In this document: piece by piece, positions 44,727-53,534 of the stretch
How positions within the stretch are numbered: position 1 is the first letter of the stretch
Layout of the letters: every line of letters starts with the position of its first letter
NCBI RefSeq assembly: GCF_008180615.1
Contig: NZ_VTEH01000003.1
Coordinates: forward strand, 189,685-253,684
DNA: 64,000 nucleotides
Origin: Rossellomorea vietnamensis
GTDB taxonomy: Bacteria > Bacillota > Bacilli > Bacillales > Bacillaceae_B
Reading direction: 5' to 3'
Notes under the pieces: model-generated
Told to the model about the DNA's origin: nothing
Database searches by the model: none
What the model saw: the letters and a program-made list of their open reading frames with translations, nothing else
Translations under genes and position numbers: made by a program

Positions 44727-45863
44727 ATGAGATTCAAATTGATTGCTACAGCTGCGATGGGGCTTGAGGCCCTTGTGGCTAAAGAGGTAAGAGATCTTGG
44801 TTATGAATGTGAAGTGGAAAATGGCAAAGTCATTTTTGAAGGTGATGAAAAAGCCATTGCTCGTGCAAACATGTGGCTGAGGACCGCAGATCGTGTAAAA
44901 ATACTGGTTGGTGAATTTAAAGCTTATTCCTTCGACGAATTGTTTGAAAAAACAAAAGCACTTCCGTGGGAAGATTATCTTCCGGAAGACGCTGAGTTCC
45001 CTGTACAGGGAAAATCGGTGAAGTCTAAGTTATATAGTGTATCCGATTGCCAAGCTATAACAAAAAAGGCAATTGTTCAACGATTGCAAACAGCATACAA
45101 CCGTTCCAGCTGGCTGGAGGAAAGCGGATCTTTATTCAAGCTGGAAGTGGCTATACATAAAGATGTCGTTTCGCTGACCATGGATACAAGCGGGCAGGGC
45201 CTTCATAAACGAGGGTATCGAATCGGCCAAAGTGAAGCTCCTTTAAAAGAAACGCTTGCAGCCGCATTGATTCAATTGACTACTTGGAATGCGGATAGAC
45301 CATTTGCTGATCCCTTCTGTGGATCTGGAACCATTCCGATTGAGGCTGCGTTAATCGGCCAAAATATCGCTCCGGGATTCAACAGAGACTTCTTATCTGA
45401 AGAGTGGCCATGGATGCCTGAAAAGATTTGGGAAGAAGTCAGGATGGAAGCCGAAGACCTGGCCAACTACGATCAGCCGCTTGAAATCCTGGGAACAGAC
45501 ATCGATCACCGCATGATTGAAGTCTCCAAGAATAACGCCTTTGAGGCAGGTTTGGGTGAACTCATTCAGTTTAAACAGATGCAGGTAAGGGATTTCCATA
45601 GCGATAAGAGCTATGGTGTCATCGTCGGCAATCCGCCTTATGGTGAACGAATCGGTGATAGAAAAGAAGTGGAACACATGTACAAGTCTATGGGTCAGGC
45701 GTTTGAAAAGATGGATACATGGTCAAAATATATCATGACCTCGCACGAAGGATTTGAAGAGTGTTACGGCAAGAAAGCCACGAAGAAAAGAAAGCTTTTC
45801 AATGGCTTCATCAGAACTGACTACTACCAGTACTGGGGACCAAGACCACCGAGGAAAGACTGA
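44727..45863 (+). CDS. ypsC: RlmL-like 23S rRNA methyltransferase YpsC (THUMP domain)
   Basis: The 378-residue protein has an N-terminal THUMP RNA-binding domain (about 45-155) and a class I methyltransferase domain with DPFCGSGTIPIEAALIG (SAM site) and the catalytic GNPPYGERIG, the signature of N2-guanine or N6-adenine methylation. It resembles the N-terminal half of E. coli RlmL, so an rRNA guanine-N2 target is likely but not shown. ATG 44727 is preceded by TTAGGGTGA; the frame starts 14 codons earlier. A two-stem terminator follows. Confidence 0.93.
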   Translation: MRFKLIATAAMGLEALVAKEVRDLGYECEVENGKVIFEGDEKAIARANMWLRTADRVKILVGEFKAYSFDELFEKTKALPWEDYLPEDAEFPVQGKSVKSKLYSVSDCQAITKKAIVQRLQTAYNRSSWLEESGSLFKLEVAIHKDVVSLTMDTSGQGLHKRGYRIGQSEAPLKETLAAALIQLTTWNADRPFADPFCGSGTIPIEAALIGQNIAPGFNRDFLSEEWPWMPEKIWEEVRMEAEDLANYDQPLEILGTDIDHRMIEVSKNNAFEAGLGELIQFKQMQVRDFHSDKSYGVIVGNPPYGERIGDRKEVEHMYKSMGQAFEKMDTWSKYIMTSHEGFEECYGKKATKKRKLFNGFIRTDYYQYWGPRPPRKD

Positions 45864-45871
45864 TTAATCAT

Positions 45872-45926
45872 AGAGCCTATTACAAAAACCGTCTGATCAG
45901 GCGGTTTAATGTAATGGGCTCTTTTT
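45872..45926 (+). terminator. Terminator of ypsC
   Basis: Outer stem AGAGCCTATTAC / GTAATGGGCTCT encloses AAACCGTCTG / CAGGCGGTTT; then five Ts. Confidence 0.9.
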
Positions 45927-46250
45927 ATTAACTAAGTGTCATAACAAACCTGTACTACTTAGGGGATGAGTTGAAAAAACTTAGAGATCTTTGTTCTTTA
46001 ACCCTATTTGACTGAGATTTACACGGTGAAGTCCTTATAATGTGTAAGTTTATTTGACCTGCTTTTAACCGTTTTGTAACTAACAAGAAAACCTGTAATC
46101 AATTTACACCTGGTTTTCTGATCAATATAATGATGTTATAGAGACACTCAAACGAATCTGTGAAATATAAAGTCCGGGCGATATCATTTAATAGAAAGCC
46201 TATTAACACTTTGTTGCTAACTTTCTATTTTTTTATTTCTATTAGAAAGA
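45927..46250. other. Intergenic region with one hairpin
   Basis: AGAAAACC ... GGTTTTCT at about 46087-46121 can form a stem. TTGACT (46008) and TATAAT (46036) are 22 bases apart, too far for a normal promoter. No gene is seen. Confidence 0.35.
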
Positions 46251-46252
46251 AA

Positions 46253-46465
46253 GGGCCCTTTTCTAAGGATTCTTTTAGTAAACTTTGTTGCTATTCTATA
46301 TAAAATTCAAAAACTGCCGCCATAATTAAACAGAAATAACCTGATATGCAAGAAAGAAAAGAGCTATCCTTCCTGGTTGGAGAGGAAAACTCAGATTCCA
46401 GGGGGGAAATCCGGTACTTGGGATTTTGCCGAAAGCCACAATTTATGAGAAAACAGCGTTTCTAA
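46253..46465 (-). repeat. Interspersed repeat R1, copy g, inverted
   Basis: Plus-strand reading runs GCCCTTTTCTAAGG, GTAAACTTTGTTGCTATTC, and ends GATTTTGCCGAAAGCCACAA then GAAAACAGC. It resembles copy b in the dnaD-nth gap, including a shared AGGGGGGAA(A)TCCGG segment. Confidence 0.7.
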
Positions 46466-46469
46466 ATGA

Positions 46470-46680
46470 TTGGTGCTTTGGAATGCTTTATTAACCTCAT
46501 CTCTGTTTTAACGGAGGAGGATTGGAGCGGAAGGCGCGTGACCTCCTGCGGGACTAGCGGGACAGGTGAGACCCCACAGGCGAAGCCGAGGAGGCTCAAC
46601 GCCCGCCCCGCGGAGTCGTGCGCCTGGAGCGGAAATCCTTTAGTTTTAAAATAGCCACATTCTATGCGAAAACAGCAATT
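46470..46680 (+). repeat. Composite repeat R2, copy 2, uninterrupted
   Basis: GGAGCGGAAGGCG, TGCGGGACTAGCGGGACAGG, AGCCGAGGAGGCTCA, CGCCCGCCCCGCGGAGTCGT, GGAGCGGAAATCC, then the R1-like end ATAGCCACATTC...GCGAAAACAGC. It is the reverse complement of the copy at 28.9 kb without its 126-bp insertion. Confidence 0.8.
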
Positions 46681-46870
46681 AGGAAGGAAGGAACTATTTG
46701 AAACGGAATGGTCTTTCCCTGTCATGTTCATTATGGGTGTATCCATTTCTTGTTTTTTCATTAAGAGAAATAAACAGCATGGTGATTCTGGAAAGGAGTC
46801 TGGAGGAATAATAGTTGTCTTTCTGTTTTTATTCCTCTTTTCGTTTTTCTTTGTTTACCTAAACAAGTAA
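46664..46870 (+). CDS. Possible small membrane protein
   Basis: A 68-codon frame whose C-terminal two thirds hold two hydrophobic stretches (MFIMGVSISCFF and IIVVFLFLFLFSFFFVYL). The first ATG lies inside the R2 tail and has no ribosome site. ATG 46721 would give a 49-residue protein. I do not recognise it, and it may not be expressed. Confidence 0.3.
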   Translation: MRKQQLGRKELFETEWSFPVMFIMGVSISCFFIKRNKQHGDSGKESGGIIVVFLFLFLFSFFFVYLNK

Positions 46871-46891
46871 GGTTTTTAAGGAGTGAAAGCA

Positions 46892-47629
46892 GTGTATTTA
46901 AAACGGATTACATTGATGCGGGACAAGATAACAAATGACAAGCGGTATCCTTTCTCCATACCGGCAATCAACCATTTTGAGTCATTGGAGCTTGAGAATC
47001 CTGTCACATTTTTCGTAGGCGAAAACGGATCTGGCAAGTCTACCCTTCTTGAAGCAGTTGCCCATCAATGCGGCTTTAATAATGCCAGCGGAGGCAGGAA
47101 CACGAACTATTCCGTTGAAGCATCTCAATCAGACCTTGGCCAATATATCAGGCTTTCTTGGCTTCCGAAAATCAATCGGGGATTCTTCTTGAGAGCGGAA
47201 AGTTTCTATCATTTTGCTTCTTACCTGGATGAACTGGCGAAAGAAGATCCAACCTTTGGATATAAGGGGTATGGAGGGAGATCTCTGCACGAGCAGTCTC
47301 ATGGGGAGGCATTTCTGTCTTTGTTTCTTAACCGTTTCGGGGAGGAGAGCCTTTATCTACTGGATGAACCGGAAGCCGCTTTATCTCCTGCCCGTCAATT
47401 GGCATTTTTGAAAATCATTAATGATTTGGCAGGGAGGGGCGATGCGCAATTTATCATTGCCACCCACTCCCCGATTCTTCTTGGGTATCCTGATGCTTCT
47501 ATTTATAATTTTGATAGTGCTCCTATTGAAAAAATCAACTACGAAGATACAGAACATTATCAAATTACATCAGGCTTCCTTAATCGAAAAGAACAGTTTC
47601 TAAAAGAATTATTCAGGGATGATGAATAG
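46892..47629 (+). CDS. AAA-family ATPase (ABC/SMC-like P-loop)
   Basis: The 245-residue product has Walker A GENGSGKST near residues 47-55, Walker B LYLLDEPEAALSP near 157-169, and the histidine switch ATHSPILL, the pattern of stand-alone ABC/RecF-like predicted ATPases. No nuclease or membrane part is fused. Function unknown. I use GTG 46892 because TAAGGAG lies 8 bases upstream; the GTG at 46883 overlaps that site. The gene lies in a spot not occupied in B. subtilis, directly behind a cluster of repeats. Confidence 0.85.
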   Translation: MYLKRITLMRDKITNDKRYPFSIPAINHFESLELENPVTFFVGENGSGKSTLLEAVAHQCGFNNASGGRNTNYSVEASQSDLGQYIRLSWLPKINRGFFLRAESFYHFASYLDELAKEDPTFGYKGYGGRSLHEQSHGEAFLSLFLNRFGEESLYLLDEPEAALSPARQLAFLKIINDLAGRGDAQFIIATHSPILLGYPDASIYNFDSAPIEKINYEDTEHYQITSGFLNRKEQFLKELFRDDE

Positions 47630-47747
47630 TAGCGAGAAGTTCGGTTGTTTGTTGATCATTAGAGTAAGGTGTGATTTTTGGAGCAGTCATAATTAACAGA
47701 AAATCTGCGTATACTTCTCAATATAGATTAATGAGGAGTGAAACACA

Positions 47748-47933
47748 GTGGAAAAATCACCAATAGACTATAATCGAATTTCCAAAGCATTACAGTCTAC
47801 AATTGAATTAATAGAAGACGAAAACGTTCAGATGGACAGCGAGGTGCTGGGAGGATTGTTATCAGCAAAGGAAGAACTGACGAATGCTCTTGCCTTTGAA
47901 TTGTTTTACAGCAATCCCCGCAACCAGTCTTGA
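47748..47933 (+). CDS. Small conserved-looking hypothetical protein
   Basis: A 61-residue acidic protein with an amphipathic helical pattern (YNRISKALQSTIELIEDENV). It starts at GTG 47748, with ATGAGGAG 9 bases upstream, and lies between the AAA ATPase and ypvA. I do not recognise it. A terminator follows about 130 bases later. Confidence 0.55.
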   Translation: MEKSPIDYNRISKALQSTIELIEDENVQMDSEVLGGLLSAKEELTNALAFELFYSNPRNQS

Positions 47934-48060
47934 GATTTAAGACTACTGCCTTGTGAAATCCTCCCGAAATCTGGTTGTAATCTAATCTGATACTGTATGA
48001 AACGAAAAGAGATACTATTTAAAGATGATAACTTGCAGGACACAAATATAGCTGCTACAG

Positions 48061-48094
48061 AAACGCAAGCGCTGGATGCTTGCGTTTTCTTTTG
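48061..48094 (+). terminator. Terminator before ypvA
   Basis: AAACGCAAGC / GCTTGCGTTT with a 7-base loop, then TTCTTTT. Confidence 0.88.
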
Positions 48095-48177
48095 TTAAAG
48101 TATAGAATTAATCTTTTATGGATTAAGAAATTTTACATTAATATATAATAGATTTCAGAGTGAAGATGGAGGAAGCT

Positions 48178-50082
48178 ATGAGAGGTAAATTACCATTTGC
48201 ATTGTCCAAGGAGCAGTCTTTTTATGAAGGGCTTGGTGACTGGATAGGAGACGTATTCTATGATATTCTCCCTGAAAAAGGCTTTGAGCTGAGGGATGAA
48301 CAAATTTATATGGCTTTTCAGGTGCTGAAATCATTTCAGGACAAAAAAGTTATGTTCGCTGAAGCGGGTGTGGGTACCGGCAAAACGCTTGTTTATCTAC
48401 TCTATGCCCTGGCGTATGCCCGATATACCGGAAAGCCGGCAATCATTGCCTGCGCAGATGAAACACTGATCGAACAGATTGTTAAAAAAGAAGGCGATAT
48501 CAAGAAGATTGAACAGGCATTAAACCTTGAGGTGGACGTAAGATTGGCGAAGTCAAGGGAACAATATCTGTGCTTGCAGAAGCTTGAGTCCGAAATGCTT
48601 GAAGAGGATAAATTCATGGATATATTCAACACGCTGCCTGAATTCGTCCATGGAAAGTCTTCTATGACGAAATACCACCGTTATGGAGATCGCAAAGAGT
48701 ATAGCGGATTGAGTGATACGGAATGGGAAGCTGTCGGCTGGGATAACCTTCAAGACTGTATGTCCTGTGCGCAGCGCCACCGCTGCGGCCAGACATTGAA
48801 CAGGGACTATTACCGTGAAGCGGCTGATTTGATAGTCGTGTCGCATGATTTTTATATGGAACACATATGGACGAAAGAATCCAGAGTGAGAGAAGGTCAG
48901 CTCCCATTGCTTCCCCAAGCCAGTTCCGTTATTTTTGATGAGGGCCACCTCCTTGAATTTGCTTCTCAGAAGGCATTGACCTACCGGATCAGAAAAGAGA
49001 CGCTCGAAAGCCTGCTTGAAAAAATGACCGCCAGTGACATGCGGGAAAATACTATGTATCTCATTGAGGACATCATTAATCAAAATGACTATTGGTTTCA
49101 GTGTTTGAACGAGGCTGCCAATAAAGATGAGAATGCATTCCGTCTTCATGTTGACAAGACAGAGAGTGTGAAAGAGGAAGGCCGGAAATTGGTAGGTTTA
49201 ATAGATAAATTGACTGAAGAACTTGTATTTGAATCCGAAATGTATGTTATGGACGAGTATTTGTTGAAGGTGATTGAAGAGTACCTGGAACAAATCCTTT
49301 ACTCATTGAAGTTGTTCCTGGAAGAAAATAAGGGAATTAACTGGCTGGAAACTAACAAAGGGAATGACACGCTCGTCATCATGCCTCGGCTGGTAGAGGA
49401 GATACTCAGGCAGAAAGTGTTCAATCAAAAGATTCCTTTTGTCTTTTCATCAGCTACCTTGTCAAATAACAAAGATTTTTCCTATTTGGCGAACAGCCTT
49501 GGAATCGATCAGTACGAATCATTTTCGGTAGAATCACCTTTCGATTATGAGGAAAATATGAAGATCGATATTCCTGCATTAACTTCAGGACTTTCAGAGG
49601 AAAAGCTGCAGTACTGTCTGGAGAAGATAGAAGAAAATGAAGGGAAGACCCTCTTGTTATTCTCTAGCAAACGAGACCTGGAGATATTTAAAGGGTATCT
49701 TCAGGATAAGAATTTGCCTTATCCAGTTTACTACGAAGGAGATGAAGAGATCAGCTTGGCTGTTGAACGGTTCCAAAATGAACGTAACAGTGTTCTCTGC
49801 TCCTACCACCTATGGGAAGGACTGGATATTCCAGGAGACTCGCTGTCACAGGTGCTGATCTATTCATTGCCATTCCCACCGAAGGATCCTGTCTTTGATG
49901 CAAAAAGAAATCATGCTGAAAATCCATTTGAAGAAGTGGATCTTCCCTACATGCTGCTGCGGCTTAAACAGGGACTAGGCAGGCTTATAAGGACATCAGA
50001 GGATAAGGGAAGAGTATCTATCTTGCTTGAAGAGAATGAAAAGCATCTTCTGCCTCAAATCAAGTCTGTACTGCCATATTAA
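48178..50082 (+). CDS. ypvA: YpvA, XPD/DinG-like ATP-dependent helicase
   Basis: The 634-residue protein is a second DinG/XPD-type helicase without an exonuclease domain. Walker A GVGTGKT is near 64-70, a DEGH box (variant DEAH) at 254-257, and the C-terminal motifs are LWEGLDIPGDS and LKQGLGRLIRT. Between motif I and II, one Cys (QYLC) plus CMSCAQRHRC supply four cysteines that fit the XPD-type Fe-S cluster. The role is probably DNA repair, with no known substrate. ATG 48178 follows TGGAGG at 5 to 6 bases; the frame allows six more residues. A terminator follows. Confidence 0.93.
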   Translation: MRGKLPFALSKEQSFYEGLGDWIGDVFYDILPEKGFELRDEQIYMAFQVLKSFQDKKVMFAEAGVGTGKTLVYLLYALAYARYTGKPAIIACADETLIEQIVKKEGDIKKIEQALNLEVDVRLAKSREQYLCLQKLESEMLEEDKFMDIFNTLPEFVHGKSSMTKYHRYGDRKEYSGLSDTEWEAVGWDNLQDCMSCAQRHRCGQTLNRDYYREAADLIVVSHDFYMEHIWTKESRVREGQLPLLPQASSVIFDEGHLLEFASQKALTYRIRKETLESLLEKMTASDMRENTMYLIEDIINQNDYWFQCLNEAANKDENAFRLHVDKTESVKEEGRKLVGLIDKLTEELVFESEMYVMDEYLLKVIEEYLEQILYSLKLFLEENKGINWLETNKGNDTLVIMPRLVEEILRQKVFNQKIPFVFSSATLSNNKDFSYLANSLGIDQYESFSVESPFDYEENMKIDIPALTSGLSEEKLQYCLEKIEENEGKTLLLFSSKRDLEIFKGYLQDKNLPYPVYYEGDEEISLAVERFQNERNSVLCSYHLWEGLDIPGDSLSQVLIYSLPFPPKDPVFDAKRNHAENPFEEVDLPYMLLRLKQGLGRLIRTSEDKGRVSILLEENEKHLLPQIKSVLPY

Positions 50083-50090
50083 TACTTTGT

Positions 50091-50125
50091 AAAGCGGAAA
50101 ATACGTGTATTGTATTTTCCGCTTT
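50091..50125 (+). terminator. Terminator of ypvA
   Basis: AAAGCGGAAAATAC / GTATTTTCCGCTTT, a 14-bp perfect stem with a 7-base loop. No long T-run follows. Confidence 0.75.
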
Positions 50126-50335
50126 ATCGTTTTCAGCATTTTTCAAGACCTTGTACCATATTTATAAAAGAGGGTTGTTTTTCATTGCCGGAAATTTAGA
50201 AGCAGTCTTTCACAAATAGTAGATTAAATCATAGTTTACAAAAGATAAAAACAATAGCGATAGCGGTCTTGAAAGAAGAACTTATCAGAAAACTATGATA
50301 AAATAGCAAGGGAAACCGAGATTAGGGGGAATAAT

Positions 50336-51850
50336 ATGACAACAGAGATTAAAGAAATTGAAAAAGACTTTTTAGAATATGTAAAGAAAATGTCAGCATA
50401 CAACGAAGCGCTGGGTCTTATTTTTTGGGACTTAAGGACTGGAGCGCCTAAAAATGGAATTGAACAGCGATCCGAAGTAATCGGACTCTTGTCTTCCGAA
50501 GTGTTTGAAATGTCAACGAGCAAAGAGATGGCAGCTTACATAGCAAAATTATCCGCACATAAATCCGATCTAACTGAAATGGTCCTCAAGGTTTTGGAAG
50601 AGTGCCAGAAAGAATACGACCGCAACAAAAAAATACCCGCAGATGAATATAAGGAATATGTCGTGCTTCAATCCAAAGCCGAAAGTGCATGGGAAGCGGC
50701 AAAAGAAAATGATGACTTTGATTCCTTCCAGCCTTACCTTGAAAAATTGGTAGAGATTAATAAGAAGTTTATAGGGTATTGGGGCTACGAAGGCAATAAA
50801 TACAATACGCTGCTGGATATGTATGAGCCGGGCGTCACTGTGGAAGTTCTCGACAGAGTATTTGGCGAGCTCCGTGAAAAAATCGTTCCTCTTGTGCAGC
50901 GTATAAGTGAAAGTAACAGCAAGCCAAAAACTGATTTTATCTTTGAACATTTTCCTAAAGGAAAGCAAAAAGAATTCAGTCTTAAGATTCTGGAGCAAAT
51001 GGGATACGACTTCAATTCCGGGAGACTGGACGAAACGGTCCATCCTTTCGCCATCGGCTTGAACCCTGGAGATGTAAGGGTTACAACAAAGTACGATGAA
51101 GGTGATTGGAGAACAGCAGTCTTCGGTACCATTCATGAAGGCGGCCACGCGCTGTATGAACAGAATATTTCCGCCGACCTGACAGGCACTCCGCTTGCGA
51201 CCGGCACCTCTATGGGAATCCATGAATCTCAATCACTATTCTACGAGAATTTTGTAGGAAGAAACTATTCCTTCTGGGAAAAGAACTATTCTCTGCTAAA
51301 AGAATTTGGAGAAGGCCAGTTTGATCAAGTCGGACTGGAAGATTTCTATCGTGCCATCAATGAATCCAAGCCATCTTTAATCAGGATTGAAGCGGATGAA
51401 CTGACATACCCGCTTCACATCATGATCCGCTACGAAATTGAGAAAGGTCTTTTCAACGATGAAATTGAAGTGAAAGACCTGCCGCAAATCTGGAATGACA
51501 AATACGAAGAGTATCTTGGAATCAGACCGGAAACCAATGCAAGGGGCGTGCTGCAAGATGTCCATTGGGCAGGCGGCAGCTTCGGCTATTTCCCTTCCTA
51601 TGCATTGGGTTATATGTATGCAGCTCAATTTAAGGAAGCGATGATCAAAGACATTCCGAATTATGATGAACTGCTTCAAAAAGGCGACCTGGCTCCTGTC
51701 CGTGAATGGATGACAAAGAATGTCCATCAGTGGGGGAAAATGAAGAAGCCGCTTGAAATTCTTACTGAGGTGACAGGAGAAGGGCTGAATGCCACTCATC
51801 TTGTAAACTACCTCACTGAGAAGTATTCCGGAGTTTATAACTTATCTTAA
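50336..51850 (+). CDS. ypwA: M32-family metallocarboxypeptidase YpwA
   Basis: This 504-residue zinc carboxypeptidase trims basic and neutral residues from peptide C-termini in the related Taq and Pfu enzymes. The zinc site HEGGH is at 267-271, with the third ligand in HESQSLFYENFVGR. DVRVTTKYDEGDW (the DXRXT motif), IRIEADELTYPLHIMIRYE, and GVLQDVHWAGGSFGYFPSYA are further family signatures. An extended -10 TGATAAAAT at 50296-50304 is a likely promoter, and AGGGGGAA precedes the ATG. It is single and closed by a terminator. Confidence 0.96.
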   Translation: MTTEIKEIEKDFLEYVKKMSAYNEALGLIFWDLRTGAPKNGIEQRSEVIGLLSSEVFEMSTSKEMAAYIAKLSAHKSDLTEMVLKVLEECQKEYDRNKKIPADEYKEYVVLQSKAESAWEAAKENDDFDSFQPYLEKLVEINKKFIGYWGYEGNKYNTLLDMYEPGVTVEVLDRVFGELREKIVPLVQRISESNSKPKTDFIFEHFPKGKQKEFSLKILEQMGYDFNSGRLDETVHPFAIGLNPGDVRVTTKYDEGDWRTAVFGTIHEGGHALYEQNISADLTGTPLATGTSMGIHESQSLFYENFVGRNYSFWEKNYSLLKEFGEGQFDQVGLEDFYRAINESKPSLIRIEADELTYPLHIMIRYEIEKGLFNDEIEVKDLPQIWNDKYEEYLGIRPETNARGVLQDVHWAGGSFGYFPSYALGYMYAAQFKEAMIKDIPNYDELLQKGDLAPVREWMTKNVHQWGKMKKPLEILTEVTGEGLNATHLVNYLTEKYSGVYNLS

Positions 51851-51863
51851 TAATTTACAGTTG

Positions 51864-51899
51864 AAACCGGCAGTCCCTTGATGGGTCCGCCGGTTTTTT
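51864..51899 (+). terminator. Terminator of ypwA
   Basis: AAACCGGC / GCCGGTTT around an inner stem, then six Ts. Confidence 0.88.
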
Positions 51900-52011
51900 G
51901 CTCTCCAAAGCAATGTAATGAGTTCTTTGGAAAACGTTTGGAAGGTGCATTAGGTAGACCATTCTCTTCTTAAAGGGAGCGGGATACATTTAAACGAAAA
52001 ATCGAGAAGAT

Positions 52012-53344
52012 GATGTACTTCGCTAAGGAAGCGAGTCACATTAAAGTGGAAATACTTAAAGATGATGTATCTCGCTAAGGAAGGGAAGTACATCAAACGA
52101 TAAAATCGAGAAGATGATGTACTTCGCCAGGGAAGGGAGGTACATCAAAACCAAAAATCACAAAAGATAATGTACTTCGCTAAGGAAGCGAAGTACATCA
52201 AAATGAAAAATCTAAAATATGATGTACCTCGCTAAAGAAGCGAGGCACTTCAAAACCCAAAATCATAAAGATAATGTACTTCGCTAGGGAAGCGAGGTAC
52301 ATCAAAACCAAAAATCACAAAGATAATGTACTTCGCTAAGGAAGCGAGGTACATCAAAACCAAAAATCACAAAGATAATGTAGCTCGCTAAGGAAGCGAG
52401 GTACATCAAAATCAAAAATCGCAAAGATGATGTACTTCGCTAAGGAAGCGAGGTACATCACAACCAAAAACCACAAAGATAATGTACCTCGCTAAAGAAG
52501 CGAGGTACATCAAAACAAAAAATCACAAAGATAATGTACTTCGCTAAGGAAGCGAGGTACATCACAACCAAAAATCGCAAAGAAGATGTACTTCGCTAAG
52601 GAAGCGAGGTACATCAAAACAAAAAATCACAAAGATAATGGACTTCGTTAAGGAAGCGAGGTACATCAAAACCAAAAATCACAAAGATAATGTACTTCGC
52701 TAAGGAAGCGAGGTACATCAAAACCAAAAATCACAAAGATAATGTACTTCGCTAAGGAAGCGAGGTACATTAAAACGAAAAATCGCAAAGATGATGTACC
52801 TCGCCAGGGAAGCGAGGTACATCAAAATCAAAAATCGCCAAGATGATGTACTTCGCTAAGGAAGCGAGGTACATCAAAATGAAAAATCGCAAAGATGATG
52901 TACCTCGCCAGGGAAGCGAGGTACATCAAAGTGAAAAATCGCAAAGATGATGTACCTCGCCAGGGAAGCGAGGTACATCAAAACCAAAAATCACAAAGAT
53001 AATGTACTTCGCTAAGGAAGCGAGGTACATCAAAACCAAATTGCAAAGATAATGTACTTCGCTAAGGAAGCGAGGTACATCAAAACAAAAAATCGCAAAG
53101 ATGATGTACCTCGCTAAGGAAGCGAGGTACATCAAAATCAAAAATCGCAAAGATGATGTACCTCGCCAGGGAAGCGAGGTACATCAAAATCAAAAATCGC
53201 CAAGATGATGTACTTCGCTAAGGAAGCGAGGTACATCAAAATCAAAAATCACAAAGATGATGTACTTCGCCAGGGAAGCGAGGTACATCAAAACCAAAAA
53301 TTACAAAGATAATGTACTTCGCTAAGGAAGCGAGGTACATTAAA
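52012..53344 (+). repeat. Tandem array B: 26 hairpin units of 52 bp
   Basis: The anchor TGTAC recurs from 52014 to 53313 in 26 units. Twenty-one of 25 spacings are exactly 52; the others are 53, 53, 51 and 50. Each unit holds a stem GATGTACCTCGCT / AGCGAGGTACATC around AAGGA, then an A-rich linker such as AAAACCAAAAATCACAAA. The first four units are the most diverged. Linkers repeat along with the stem, so this is not a CRISPR. It lies between ypwA and the converging oxidase operon. Confidence 0.95.
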
Positions 53345-53493
53345 ACGAAAAATGACTTTCCCGCTAAGAAAACGAGTACACCGACCTAGTAATCGCAAGG
53401 GTTACGCCCTCGAGAATAACCCTGCCTTAAGATTCAATTATAAAATAACAATAAGTCACGCCGCCTTAACCATGAATTTTCTCCAAAATTACA

Positions 53494-53526
53494 CAAAAAA
53501 ACAGGCCTCTATTAAAAGAGACCTGA
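53494..53526 (-). terminator. Terminator of the ba3 oxidase operon
   Basis: On the minus strand: CAGGTCTCT / AGAGGCCTG around a 6-base loop, then seven Ts (A-run at 53495-53501). Confidence 0.8.
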
Positions 53527-53534
53527 AACCACAT

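Noticed and set aside
52012..53344. CRISPR array
   Set aside because: Spacing looks CRISPR-like, but the linker between hairpins repeats along with the hairpin; there are no unique spacers and no cas genes.
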